This document shows positions 36,166-44,142 of a DNA stretch of 64,000 nt, piece by piece. The notes beneath the pieces were generated by a model that was given only the letters and a program-made list of their open reading frames with translations, was not told where the DNA came from and ran no database searches. Each line of letters starts with the position of its first letter. The first letter of the stretch is position 1. The stretch is from JBMONI01 sp049324575 (GTDB lineage: Bacteria > Omnitrophota > Omnitrophia > Omnitrophales > Aquincolibacteriaceae). The stretch lies in assembly GCA_049324575.1 (NCBI GenBank), contig JBMONI010000015.1, forward strand, positions 27,226-91,225. The letters run 5' to 3'. A program made the position numbers and the translations under genes.

Positions 36166-37824
36166 ATGAATTATTGGAAACGTTGGAAGCTGTTCTGGAT
36201 GGACCATTGGGTCAAGATCACCATTACTCTGGCGGGGATCCTCATTATCGGGTTTTCGATCTGGGGCATGGCATCGCTCGAGAGCTATTACCGGAATATT
36301 ACGCTGGCCCAGCTTCCGCTGCAGATCCTCATGGTCATCATCAATTCCGTGATCTTTGTCTACCTTTACATGATTGTCTTTCGCGGCGGGTTCGCAAAGC
36401 TCGACAAAAAGAACATCAAATCCCACGATGTGAACGTCAAATTCACGGATGTGATCGGGATCGACGAAGCCAAGGAAGAGTGCTGGGAAGTGGTCCAGCT
36501 TATCAAGGACCACGCCCGGCTCAAGAAGATCGGCGGGAAGATCCTGCGAGGAATCCTGATGCTCGGTCCTCCGGGCTGCGGAAAAACCTACCTTGCCAAG
36601 GCGATCGCCACGGAGGCGGCCATGCCGTTCCTCTCGATGGCGGCCAGTGAATTCAACGAGGTCTTTGTCGGCGTGGGATCCAGCCGCGTGCGTCAGCTGT
36701 TCAAAAAAGCCAAACGGTTGGCGTTCGGGTTCGGCGGATGCATCGTTTTTATCGACGAATTGGATGCGTTAGCGCACAAGCGTGTATTTAACCAGTTTGG
36801 CGGCGCCGAGACCAATACGACTCAGAACCAGCTTCTCGTCGAAATGGACGGATTGTCCGGCAAACAAGAGAATGTGATCGTGATCGGGGCGACGAACGCT
36901 CCGGAAAGCACCTTGGATGAAGCGATCCTGCGTCCGGGGCGCTTTGACCGGAAAGTCTATATTCGAAAGCCGAGCTTGGAAGGCCGTGAGGCGCTTTTTA
37001 AGTTTTACTTGAGCAAAGTCAAACATGAGGCATCGATCGATTGTAAACGCCTTGCCCGGAAGGCGATCGAGAAATCACCGGCGGACATTGAGAACATTGT
37101 AAAAGAAGCCGCCCTGATCGCGACCCGGAGCAAGCGGGATGCGGTTACGTTGAAGGATATTTCCGAAGCGATCGAGCGTATCGAACTCGGAATGAAGCAG
37201 AAGCTTACAGTGAACCAGCGGGAAAGAGAAATGATCGCTTATCATGAAACGGGGCATTTGATCGTTACCTATCTCCTTCATCCCCGGAGTGATGTGTTTA
37301 AGGCGTCCATTATTCCGAGAAAAGGAACGCTTGGGGTCGTCCATCCGACTTCGATCGAAGAATGGCATACGCAGGACCGTGACAGCCTTCTTGCCCAGAT
37401 CAAGGTGTGCGTGGCGAGTTACGTGGCGGAGAAGATCAAATTCGGGACGACGTCTACAGGGGTTGGCGGCGGGCCCGGCAGCGATTTTTATCAGGCTTCT
37501 ACGATCGCTAATGCCATGGTCTGGAAATACGGCATGGGGCCTTCGGGCTTGGTGGGGGATTATACGGTGAGCCACGAGCTTTTGTCCGAAGAGAGAAAGA
37601 CCCAATTGAACCAGGACGTCGATAAGATCCTGAAGTTATGCATGGCCGAAGTTGAAGAGCTCTTGAAAAAGGAAAAAGAACTCTTTGAACGGTTCGCTCA
37701 CGAACTGCTTCAAAAGAACGAGCTCGACTACGATGAGATCGAGGCCATCTTCAGCGAATACGGCAAGGCCAATCCGCGGCGTTTCAGCGGACCGCGCGAG
37801 AATAGTGAACCGCCGAAGGTCTAG
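36166..37824 (+). CDS. FtsH-like membrane AAA+ zinc metalloprotease, compact form
   Basis: The 552-residue protein has two N-terminal membrane segments (about 17-36 and 51-72) with only a 15-residue loop, shorter than the usual FtsH periplasmic domain. The AAA module has Walker A GPPGCGKT (134-141), pore region FVGVGSSRVRQLF, Walker B VFIDELDA (194-201) and LRPGRFDRKVYIRKPSLEGR (sensor/arginine finger). The protease domain has the zinc motif HETGH at 360-364 and GGGPGSDFYQAS, which carries the likely third ligand Asp. So ATPase and protease both look intact. It is divergent in sequence and length (FtsH is about 610-650), so it may be a specialised paralogue degrading or extracting membrane proteins rather than the housekeeping enzyme. 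Confidence 0.85.
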   Translation: MNYWKRWKLFWMDHWVKITITLAGILIIGFSIWGMASLESYYRNITLAQLPLQILMVIINSVIFVYLYMIVFRGGFAKLDKKNIKSHDVNVKFTDVIGIDEAKEECWEVVQLIKDHARLKKIGGKILRGILMLGPPGCGKTYLAKAIATEAAMPFLSMAASEFNEVFVGVGSSRVRQLFKKAKRLAFGFGGCIVFIDELDALAHKRVFNQFGGAETNTTQNQLLVEMDGLSGKQENVIVIGATNAPESTLDEAILRPGRFDRKVYIRKPSLEGREALFKFYLSKVKHEASIDCKRLARKAIEKSPADIENIVKEAALIATRSKRDAVTLKDISEAIERIELGMKQKLTVNQREREMIAYHETGHLIVTYLLHPRSDVFKASIIPRKGTLGVVHPTSIEEWHTQDRDSLLAQIKVCVASYVAEKIKFGTTSTGVGGGPGSDFYQASTIANAMVWKYGMGPSGLVGDYTVSHELLSEERKTQLNQDVDKILKLCMAEVEELLKKEKELFERFAHELLQKNELDYDEIEAIFSEYGKANPRRFSGPRENSEPPKV

Positions 37825-37844
37825 GACCTTGAGGCCAGGGCAGA

Positions 37845-39227
37845 ATGTCTAACATGGGGACAGGCGTGTTTTTGAGGAAAAACAGCCTGTCCCTGTTTTT
37901 TTTCATTTGGGCAGCCGGGGTTTTGACCGGCTGCGGGTCTTCCTCCTACCCGGGCGATAGGCTCGAACAATCGATCCGCGATATTTGTGCCAAGGAATAC
38001 CAGGTCTATGATGTGTCGGTCAAAGTGGCCGGTCAGACGGTCGGTGTTTTCCTTCCTGTCAGCAATCTTTTTTCCGCCGATTTCAGCGATGAAAAGGGTT
38101 TGGAAAAAGCGCAGGACCTGGAATCGCTTTTCCAGCCTTCGGAGGAAGCCCTGGACCGTATCGACGATGTCCTGTTCACGATCTCTCGTGTCATTATGAG
38201 CACGGACAAAAACATCCTATTCTATATCCTGCAGGTCGGCGATCAGAAAAATCCGGGGATTGAACTTCTTTTGACGGGGAATGTGGACGATATCAAGAGA
38301 GTCCGGGTCTGGGATATCTCCCGCGATGAATACCGCAAGCGGGTCTTCCATGAGATCCGTTTTAATCAGCCGCTGATCTGGCACCAAAGGATCCGCCGTT
38401 TTTTTGAGTCCCTTTCGACCGGCGCTTTTGAAGAGCTTTCGGATCTGACGGACCTGTATGGGGAAGATTCTATCGACCGGTTTTTTCTGGATCTCGTCCC
38501 GGGCGCATCCCGGGCCGAGGCCCTGCCTCGTTGGGAGATCCGCGATATACGGAGCGCCATGGAGAACGACCAGGAAGCGATCGTCTATGTGCGGGCGGCG
38601 GCGGTTTTGGATCGTGAGGACATAAGGCGCCCCGCCCCCGAATTCGAATATTTCTTTTCCATCAATGTGAAGGACTCCGGGACACGGATTACCAAGATCA
38701 TTCCTTTCCAATTTGTGAACACTCAAGGGGAGTTTGAAAGAGTGACCTTTCCCAAAGAGCTGAGGGTCGAGGAAAATCTTGCGAAATGGAGCGAGGATTT
38801 CACGATCGTTCCCGTGAGGCTGGGGGATTTCCTGGCAAAGCAGATCTCAAGGCGGGTCGAAGCGATCCTGATGAACGATGAACGGGTGCTCCTTACGCTT
38901 GAGGGCTTGAAGATTGATTTTGAGTATCAGGAGGCAGATCCGAACTCATCCTTCGTATTGAACGTCGAAGCATTGCCCCGCGAAGTTCGAAAAGTGAAAG
39001 GCGATCTTTCGGAACCGCTTCACGAAGATCTGCTCTATTTGATCGATCTGGCGATGCGGGAGTTCGTGAAGGTGACCCACAGCTACGGCTTTTCCGAGTA
39101 TGAGTATTTACAGCTGAATCTTGTGCGGGATATGGAAAGCTGGATCTTTCCGCAAGAAGACCTGGAGCGTTTTCGCCGTCGCAAGATTGGCCTGGCACCT
39201 CTTCTTTCGGACCTGAACGGATTGTGA
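37845..39227 (+). CDS. Predicted lipoprotein of unknown function (signal peptide encoded inside a palindromic repeat)
   Basis: The 460-residue product has a hydrophobic N-terminus and the lipobox LTGC with Cys30. The mature part is mixed alpha/beta without a motif I recognise; it contains charged segments such as ISRDEYRKRVFHEIRF and ends LAPLLSDLNGL. The start is unusual: the palindrome at 37857-37893 encodes about residues 5-17 of the signal peptide, and the mRNA would fold over the initiation region. ATG 37854 is a second possible start. It follows the FtsH-like gene by 20 bases and is probably read from the same transcript. Envelope localisation is a reasonable prediction; function is not. 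Confidence 0.7.
   Translation: MSNMGTGVFLRKNSLSLFFFIWAAGVLTGCGSSSYPGDRLEQSIRDICAKEYQVYDVSVKVAGQTVGVFLPVSNLFSADFSDEKGLEKAQDLESLFQPSEEALDRIDDVLFTISRVIMSTDKNILFYILQVGDQKNPGIELLLTGNVDDIKRVRVWDISRDEYRKRVFHEIRFNQPLIWHQRIRRFFESLSTGAFEELSDLTDLYGEDSIDRFFLDLVPGASRAEALPRWEIRDIRSAMENDQEAIVYVRAAAVLDREDIRRPAPEFEYFFSINVKDSGTRITKIIPFQFVNTQGEFERVTFPKELRVEENLAKWSEDFTIVPVRLGDFLAKQISRRVEAILMNDERVLLTLEGLKIDFEYQEADPNSSFVLNVEALPREVRKVKGDLSEPLHEDLLYLIDLAMREFVKVTHSYGFSEYEYLQLNLVRDMESWIFPQEDLERFRRRKIGLAPLLSDLNGL
37857..37893 (+). repeat. Palindromic REP-like element, copy 1 (overlaps lipoprotein start)
   Basis: GGGACAGGC (37857-37865), one unpaired G, TGTTTTT, loop GAGG, AAAAACA, GCCTGTCCC (37885-37893): a 16-bp stem with one bulge. 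The same outer arm GGGACAGGC/GCCTGTCCC occurs at 43888-43941. It is followed by TGTTTTTTTT, so it could also act as a terminator. The element lies inside the coding frame of the lipoprotein gene. Confidence 0.7.
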
Positions 39228-39244
39228 TCCGGGCCGGCCACTCT

Positions 39245-39262
39245 GCTTGCCCGGGAGCAAGC
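39245..39262 (+). terminator. Weak hairpin after the lipoprotein gene
   Basis: GCTTGC-CCGGGA-GCAAGC, a 6-bp stem with a 6-base loop, followed by CTCTCCTTTTG. It lies 17 bases after the stop of the lipoprotein gene and before hrcA. The T-run is short, so a terminator role is only likely. Confidence 0.35.
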
Positions 39263-39297
39263 CTCTCCTTTTGTCTTCCATCGAATTCTGATATCAT

Positions 39298-40089
39298 ATG
39301 CGCGCTATGGACCTCCTGACCCAAAGACAACAAAGGGTGCTGACCGCTTTAGTGGAAGCTCACATTGAGAGTGCGCAGCCGATTGGCTCCCGCTGGTTGG
39401 CAGAATATGCCGGGATGGACTGCTCTCCGGCCACGCTTCGCCATGAAATGGGAGAGCTCGAGGAAAAAGGATATCTTGTCCATACCCACATCTCATCGGG
39501 GCGTGTACCGACCGATACCGGGTATCGTTTTTATGTCGAATCCTCTTTGCTCCCTGACACGGAGGCAAACGAATTCGACCCTAGGGATCCAGAATTGCTG
39601 AGGTCAGGGGCGATCCGCGATCTGGATCTTTTTTCGGAAGAGATCTCCCGTTGGCTTTCGACTTTGACTTCGGAGGCCAGCGCGGTCGTTTTTCACGATC
39701 CGGACGTTGTTTTGCCGACCGGCGGGGCTTCGAAATGCCTGGTCCGCGGATTCTATCGGCTTCTTGAAAAGCCGGAATTCCGCGACCCTCAGAAGGCCAA
39801 ACCGCTTCTCGAAGCCTTCGATGAGAAAGAAGAATTGGCGCGTTGGATCCAGGGGATCGCCCGGGAAGGCGAAGTGGTGGTGCGGATCGGCCGGGAGAAC
39901 CGGTTGAGCGCTCTTTGGGATTGCTCGGTGGTCACTTCGGAATATTCTCCGGGAGGGCGGCAGGCCGGTGCGATCGCGATCATCGGTCCGCGGCGCATGC
40001 ATTACCGGCGTGTGATCTCCTTTATGCAGGGTATGATCCGGTATCTCGAGAATCATTTTATGCAAGATCCCGGAGGGGCTGGATCATGA
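39298..40089 (+). CDS. hrcA: HrcA-type heat-shock transcription repressor, shortened
   Basis: HrcA represses chaperone operons by binding CIRCE operators. The N-terminal winged helix is clear: LTQRQQRVLTALVEAHIESA, QPIGSRWLAEYAGMDCSPATLRHEMGELEEKGYL, HTHISSGRVPTDTGYRFYV. The rest is only about 170 residues, making 263 in total against roughly 340 for typical HrcA, so the middle dimerisation/inserted region is reduced. The grpE start overlaps the stop (ATGA). I found no CIRCE sequence (TTAGCACTC-N9-GAGTGCTAA) upstream. The start could be 39298 or the ATG at 39307. Repressor identity is likely; its operator may differ. Confidence 0.85.
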   Translation: MRAMDLLTQRQQRVLTALVEAHIESAQPIGSRWLAEYAGMDCSPATLRHEMGELEEKGYLVHTHISSGRVPTDTGYRFYVESSLLPDTEANEFDPRDPELLRSGAIRDLDLFSEEISRWLSTLTSEASAVVFHDPDVVLPTGGASKCLVRGFYRLLEKPEFRDPQKAKPLLEAFDEKEELARWIQGIAREGEVVVRIGRENRLSALWDCSVVTSEYSPGGRQAGAIAIIGPRRMHYRRVISFMQGMIRYLENHFMQDPGGAGS

Positions 40090-40694
40090 AAAAAGATCAT
40101 CCCCATTCCTCCGAACATAAAGAGGGAACCTCGGCGAAGGAACCCGTAAAGACCGAGGACGTGGTGCTCAAGCAAGAGGAGCATCGGAAGTTGCTTGCGC
40201 GGATCGAAGAGCTGGAGGCGATGAAGGATAAGATGCTCCGGACCGCGGCGGACTATGAGAATGCCAAAAAGCGGCTTCTCCGGGAGCGTGATGAATTCGT
40301 CAAATTTGCGCAGGAGAACCTTCTTCGCGAGATGCTTCCGGTCTTGGACAATTTCGAACGGGCGCTCAGCCATGCCGGTGAAGGGGAAGACCCTAAGGTG
40401 AAAGCGCTTGTGGCGGGGATCCAGATGGTCTGCAAACAGATGACTGAGATTTTCAGGAACCAGGGGCTTCAGAGGATCGAGACCGTCGGCAAACCTTTTG
40501 ACCCCCACTGGCACGAGGCGGTCAGCTATCAGCAGGAAGAAGGGGAGGAAGAGATCATTCTGGACGAGATCCAGGCGGGATACACCCTTCACGGGAAACT
40601 GCTTCGCGCCGCCAAAGTCCGGGTCCGTATGAGGCCGGCGTCTTCTTCCACGGAAAACTCTCCTGCCGAAGATAAAGACGACGAGATCACCTAA
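40086..40694 (+). CDS. grpE: GrpE nucleotide exchange factor
   Basis: GrpE releases ADP from DnaK. The 202-residue protein has an acidic/charged N-terminus, a coiled-coil segment ([37 protein letters not shown]) and the family signature region [18 protein letters not shown], then [11 protein letters not shown] and [16 protein letters not shown]. The ATG overlaps the hrcA stop. dnaJ starts 23 bases after it. dnaK, often between grpE and dnaJ, is absent here and must be elsewhere. Confidence 0.93.
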   Translation: MKKDHPHSSEHKEGTSAKEPVKTEDVVLKQEEHRKLLARIEELEAMKDKMLRTAADYENAKKRLLRERDEFVKFAQENLLREMLPVLDNFERALSHAGEGEDPKVKALVAGIQMVCKQMTEIFRNQGLQRIETVGKPFDPHWHEAVSYQQEEGEEEIILDEIQAGYTLHGKLLRAAKVRVRMRPASSSTENSPAEDKDDEIT

Positions 40695-40717
40695 AGAACG
40701 GATCTTCCTATTATTGT

Positions 40718-41848
40718 ATGGCCACTAAACGCGATTATTATGAGATCCTCGGAGTTCCCAGGAATGCGAGCGTCGAAGAGATCAAGAAATCCTACCGCCA
40801 GCTCGCGCTGAAGTATCATCCGGACCGCAATCCCGGAGACAAAGCGGCTGAAGAAAAGTTCAAAGAAGCGTCCGAAGCCTATGCGGTCCTTTCCGATTAC
40901 GAGAAACGCGCCCAATACGATCAATTCGGCCATTCACTCGGCGGTCGCGGCTTTCAGGGATTCGAGGGATTTGAAGATGCTTTTCGCGGGTTCGGCGATG
41001 TCTTCGGGGATATTTTTGAAGACTTTTTCGGAGGGGGATCGAGATCGCGCGGAGCGGGACGCCACCGGCCCCGCCGGGGATCGGACCTTGAGATGCGTCT
41101 GGAGATGACCTTGGAAGAGGCGCTTGCCGGACGGCAGGAGGATCTTGAAATCCCGCGCCATGAGCTTTGCGGCCATTGCAAAGGCACGGGGGCGGAACCG
41201 GGTTCGAAGAAGAAAGAATGTCCCGATTGCCGCGGCCAAGGGGAGATCCGTATGACGCAAGGGTTTTTCACCATGCGGCGGACCTGCTCTCGTTGCGGAG
41301 GAGCAGGCGAGATCCTGGAGAAGGTTTGCGGCGAATGCAAGGGGAATGGACGCACTAAAAAGGTCCGCAAACTTCAGATCAAGATCCCGCCCGGCATCGA
41401 TACCGGTGCTCAGCTGAAAGTATCCGGCGAAGGAGAAGTCGGGATTAACGGAGGACCCCGGGGCGATTTGTATGTGCATGTTTTGGTCAAACCCCATCCG
41501 GTCTTTGAACGAAAAGCCCAGGATCTTTTTTGCGAAGTGCTGATCCCGTATACGACCGCGGTCCTGGGAGGAGAGGTCACGGTCCCGACCCTTAAGGACA
41601 AAGCGAAGCTGGAGATCCCGAGCGGAACGCCCTCCGGGAAGATCCTCAAACTCAAAGGGGAGGGGATGCCGCACTTGAGAGAACCTTCGCACCGGGGGGA
41701 CCAGTATGTGCGGGTCGAAATCGAAGTGCCCAAGAAGGTCGGGGATAAAGAAAGGGTTTTGCTTGCTGAGTACGCCAAGCTACGGGGGGAGAAGGCCCAG
41801 ATCAAAAAGAAAGGCCTCTTCGATCAGATCAAAGATGTGTTTGAATGA
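40718..41848 (+). CDS. dnaJ: Chaperone DnaJ
   Basis: The 376-residue protein is a full-length type I J-protein that stimulates DnaK ATPase. It has the J-domain with HPD ([10 protein letters not shown], about residues 30-40), a G/F-rich segment [12 protein letters not shown], four CxxCxGxG-type zinc repeats ([32 protein letters not shown]) and the C-terminal substrate domain with [18 protein letters not shown]. It is third in hrcA-grpE-dnaJ. A 90-base gap with a small hairpin follows. Confidence 0.96.
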   Translation: MATKRDYYEILGVPRNASVEEIKKSYRQLALKYHPDRNPGDKAAEEKFKEASEAYAVLSDYEKRAQYDQFGHSLGGRGFQGFEGFEDAFRGFGDVFGDIFEDFFGGGSRSRGAGRHRPRRGSDLEMRLEMTLEEALAGRQEDLEIPRHELCGHCKGTGAEPGSKKKECPDCRGQGEIRMTQGFFTMRRTCSRCGGAGEILEKVCGECKGNGRTKKVRKLQIKIPPGIDTGAQLKVSGEGEVGINGGPRGDLYVHVLVKPHPVFERKAQDLFCEVLIPYTTAVLGGEVTVPTLKDKAKLEIPSGTPSGKILKLKGEGMPHLREPSHRGDQYVRVEIEVPKKVGDKERVLLAEYAKLRGEKAQIKKKGLFDQIKDVFE

Positions 41849-41938
41849 TGGATAGGCTTTTCGGGAAGCCCTCGAAGCCTTGTCCGGGTAGGGCTGGGTT
41901 AGCCAGGCATGAACGCATCATAAAAAAGGGGTCCGGGA

Positions 41939-42364
41939 ATGAATTACTTTGATTATGTATACCGTGTCCGCTATGCGGATACGGACAAAATGAACGTTAG
42001 CTATTATGCGAACTATCTGGTGTGGTTCGAAGCGGCCCGTACCGAATATTTTCGGGCTTTGGGCTATGCCTATACGCGCTGCGAAGAACAGGGGTATTAT
42101 CTCCCGGTCCGCGAGGCCATGGCGAATTACCAGGCGCCGTCCACTTACGACGATCCGTTGATCGTCCGCACCAGTGTGGCGGAAATGACGCGGACTTCGC
42201 TCCGGTTTGAGTATATCGTTCTGCACGCGGAAACCCAAAAAACGCTGGCAACGGGATACACGCTGCATGTTTTTGTCGACCGGACTTTGAAACCCTGCCG
42301 CATTCCGGAGTTCATCCGCTCGATCGTGACGCCGTTCAAACTTCTTTCCGGCGACACGCGCTAA
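41939..42364 (+). CDS. Acyl-CoA thioesterase, 4-hydroxybenzoyl-CoA/YbgC-like hotdog fold
   Basis: This 141-residue single hotdog domain has VRYADTDKMNVSYYANYLVW near the N-terminus, where the Asp is the family catalytic residue, and EAARTEYFRALG after it. YbgC-type enzymes hydrolyse short-chain or phospholipid-linked acyl-CoA and often sit with Tol-Pal genes, which are absent here. Substrate cannot be assigned. It is a monocistronic-looking gene followed by a perfect palindromic terminator. Confidence 0.82.
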   Translation: MNYFDYVYRVRYADTDKMNVSYYANYLVWFEAARTEYFRALGYAYTRCEEQGYYLPVREAMANYQAPSTYDDPLIVRTSVAEMTRTSLRFEYIVLHAETQKTLATGYTLHVFVDRTLKPCRIPEFIRSIVTPFKLLSGDTR

Positions 42365-42367
42365 AAA

Positions 42368-42385
42368 TTTTCGGCCGGCCGAAAA
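42368..42385. terminator. Perfect palindrome, likely terminator
   Basis: TTTTCGGCCGGCCGAAAA is an 18-base perfect inverted repeat right after the thioesterase stop. A GC core flanked by A and T runs reads as an intrinsic terminator in both directions. Confidence 0.4.
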
Positions 42386-42401
42386 ATCCTTTCTTTTCCT
42401 T

Positions 42402-42430
42402 TTGACCCTGCTGGGTTTCCATGTTACATT
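42402..42430 (+). promoter_or_regulatory. Predicted promoter for gpsA
   Basis: TTGACC at 42402-42407, 17-base spacer, TACATT at 42425-42430, about 52 bases before the gpsA ATG. Confidence 0.45.
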
Positions 42431-42482
42431 ACGTTTCCTTGAAAGCCTTGCCACACAAGGGTTTTAAACGAAGCGGGGGAGC

Positions 42483-43496
42483 ATGACGCATCGGTATCGG
42501 ATCTCGGTTCTTGGCGACGGGGGATGGGGGACGGCGCTTGCGGTCATCAACGCAAGACGCGGGAATGAAGTCCTGCTATGGTCCGCCTTCGCGGATTATG
42601 CGAAGCTCCTTCGCGAAACCCGTGAGAACAAAAAATTCCTTCCCGGGATCTCGATCGAACCTTCGATCGTCATTACGTCCGATCTTAAAGAAGCCCTCGA
42701 TTTTGCCGATATTATCGTTCTGGCGATCCCGACCCGGTATTTGAGGAACGTGGTTTACTGGATCAAAGAACAACACATCACGAACAAGGTTTTTGTCAGT
42801 GTGGCCAAGGGGATCGAGAACCGGACCCTTCTGCGGCCTTCGCAGATTGTTCGCAGTATTCTTGGTGAAGGGACGCGGCTCGGGATCCTTTCGGGGCCTT
42901 CTCATGCCGAAGAAGTGGCCCGCAATATTCCGACCCTGGTGGTGATCGCTTCGCGTGACAAAAGCGTGGCCCAATTCATCCAGGCGGCGCTTTGCGATAC
43001 TTTTTTCAGGATCTATGTGCAGACCGACGAGGTCGGGGTCGAGCTCGGCGGCGCTTTGAAGAACGTGATCGCCGTTGCTGCCGGTGTAAGCGATGGGCTC
43101 GGATACGGCGATAATACCAAATCCGGTCTGGTCTCCCGGGGGCTTCTGGAAATGATGCGTTTGACCGTCCGTTCTGGCGGGAATCCCAATACGGTCTTCG
43201 GGCTTTCGGGGCTCGGCGACCTTGCGACGACCTGTTTTTCACCGCATGGCCGGAATTTGAAGGTGGGCCGTGAGATCGGTCTCGGAAAAAAGGTCCGGGA
43301 GATCCTGGCGTCCATGGAAATGGTTGCCGAGGGCGTCGATACGGCCAAGAGCGTTCATGAAATGACGGCACGGATGAATCTTGAACTCCCGATCATGAAT
43401 GAAGTGTACCGGATGGTCTTTGAGGACAAAGATCCCCGGCAGGCCGTGACGGATCTCTTGAACCGTGCGGTCTATGACGAGTGGAAACAGTATTGA
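42483..43496 (+). CDS. gpsA: Glycerol-3-phosphate dehydrogenase [NAD(P)+]
   Basis: GpsA makes sn-glycerol-3-phosphate for phospholipid synthesis. The 337-residue protein begins RISVLGDGGWGTALAVINAR (dinucleotide site), and has SVAKGIENRT, LSGPSHAEEVARNIPT, and ELGGALKNVIAVAAGVSDGL with the catalytic Lys, then GLSGLGDLATTCFSPHGRN. The Arg of the C-terminal substrate site is in GRNLKVG. GGGGGAGC just before the ATG is the ribosome binding site. Confidence 0.95.
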   Translation: MTHRYRISVLGDGGWGTALAVINARRGNEVLLWSAFADYAKLLRETRENKKFLPGISIEPSIVITSDLKEALDFADIIVLAIPTRYLRNVVYWIKEQHITNKVFVSVAKGIENRTLLRPSQIVRSILGEGTRLGILSGPSHAEEVARNIPTLVVIASRDKSVAQFIQAALCDTFFRIYVQTDEVGVELGGALKNVIAVAAGVSDGLGYGDNTKSGLVSRGLLEMMRLTVRSGGNPNTVFGLSGLGDLATTCFSPHGRNLKVGREIGLGKKVREILASMEMVAEGVDTAKSVHEMTARMNLELPIMNEVYRMVFEDKDPRQAVTDLLNRAVYDEWKQY

Positions 43497-43605
43497 GGCA
43501 GGAAAGGGTTTTGCTTCTGTGCTTTTCGCTGTGTGGGATAGAGCGCGAGGACATGAGCGAAGCGGTTCTGGCCTGAAAATCTGAAAAAGAAAAGGAGGTG
43601 ATAAC

Positions 43606-43878
43606 ATGAACAAAGGCGAATTGGCGGAAGCCGTGGCAAAAAACCTCGAACTTTCCAAATCCAAAGCTCTTGAAGCGGTGGATGCGGTTTTCGATGCCAT
43701 CAAAGGCGCTCTTAAAAAGGGCGATAAAGTGGCGCTGGTCGGTTTCGGCAGTTTCGTCGTAAGGCAGAGAAAGGCGCGTCAGGGTCGCAACCCGAAAACG
43801 GGAGAGACGATCCAGATCAAAGCGCGCAAGGTTCCTGCTTTCTCGGCGGGCGCTGAACTGAAGAATGCCGTGAAATAA
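43606..43878 (+). CDS. HU-family DNA-binding protein
   Basis: This 90-residue histone-like protein bends and compacts DNA. It shows NKGELAEAVAKNLELSKSKA, FDAIKGALKKGDKVALVGFG, SFVVRQRKARQGRNPKTGE (DNA-clasping arm with the Pro) and KARKVPAFSAGAELKNAVK. A near-perfect Shine-Dalgarno AAAGGAGGTGATAAC immediately precedes the ATG, consistent with high expression. The REP-like palindrome copy 2 follows its stop. Confidence 0.94.
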   Translation: MNKGELAEAVAKNLELSKSKALEAVDAVFDAIKGALKKGDKVALVGFGSFVVRQRKARQGRNPKTGETIQIKARKVPAFSAGAELKNAVK

Positions 43879-43887
43879 TCCTGAAAG

Positions 43888-43941
43888 GGGACAGGCTGTT
43901 TTTTCCGCACGGCCTTGCCGGACGGAGGATCAGCCTGTCCC
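43888..43941 (+). repeat. Palindromic REP-like element, copy 2 (after HU gene)
   Basis: Arms GGGACAGGCTG (43888-43898) and CAGCCTGTCCC (43931-43941) are perfect 11-bp inverted repeats around a 32-base loop beginning TTTTTTCC. The outer arm matches copy 1 at 37857-37893. It could also serve as 3' terminator/stabiliser of the HU mRNA. Confidence 0.65.
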
Positions 43942-44001
43942 GCTTCTGTCTTCATTGCTATTTTGGATCGCGGCCGTTAAAGTCGCGGCTTCCTTTTTCA
44001 T

Positions 44002-44077
44002 CGGGGCGTAGCGCAGCCTGGATTAGCGCACTCGCTTGGGGTGCGAGTGGTCGGAGGTTCAAATCCTCTCGCCCCGA
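44002..44077 (+). tRNA. tRNA-Pro (anticodon GGG)
   Basis: 76 bases fold as a standard cloverleaf: acceptor CGGGGCG pairs with CGCCCCG (44070-44076), discriminator A; anticodon stem CTCGC/GCGAG with loop TTGGGGT giving anticodon GGG; T-arm GGAGG-TTCAAAT-CCTCT. CCA is not encoded (followed by TTT). It lies between the HU gene and the membrane synthase-like gene. Confidence 0.93.
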
Positions 44078-44142
44078 TTTCTTTTTTAGACGAGAAAAAC
44101 CGCAGTTCGATTCTTTTTTGCTGAGCAATATTTTGAAGGGAC

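Noticed and set aside
39228..39297. CIRCE operator before hrcA
   Set aside because: No TTAGCACTC/GAGTGCTAA inverted repeat in this interval; only a small GC hairpin is present.
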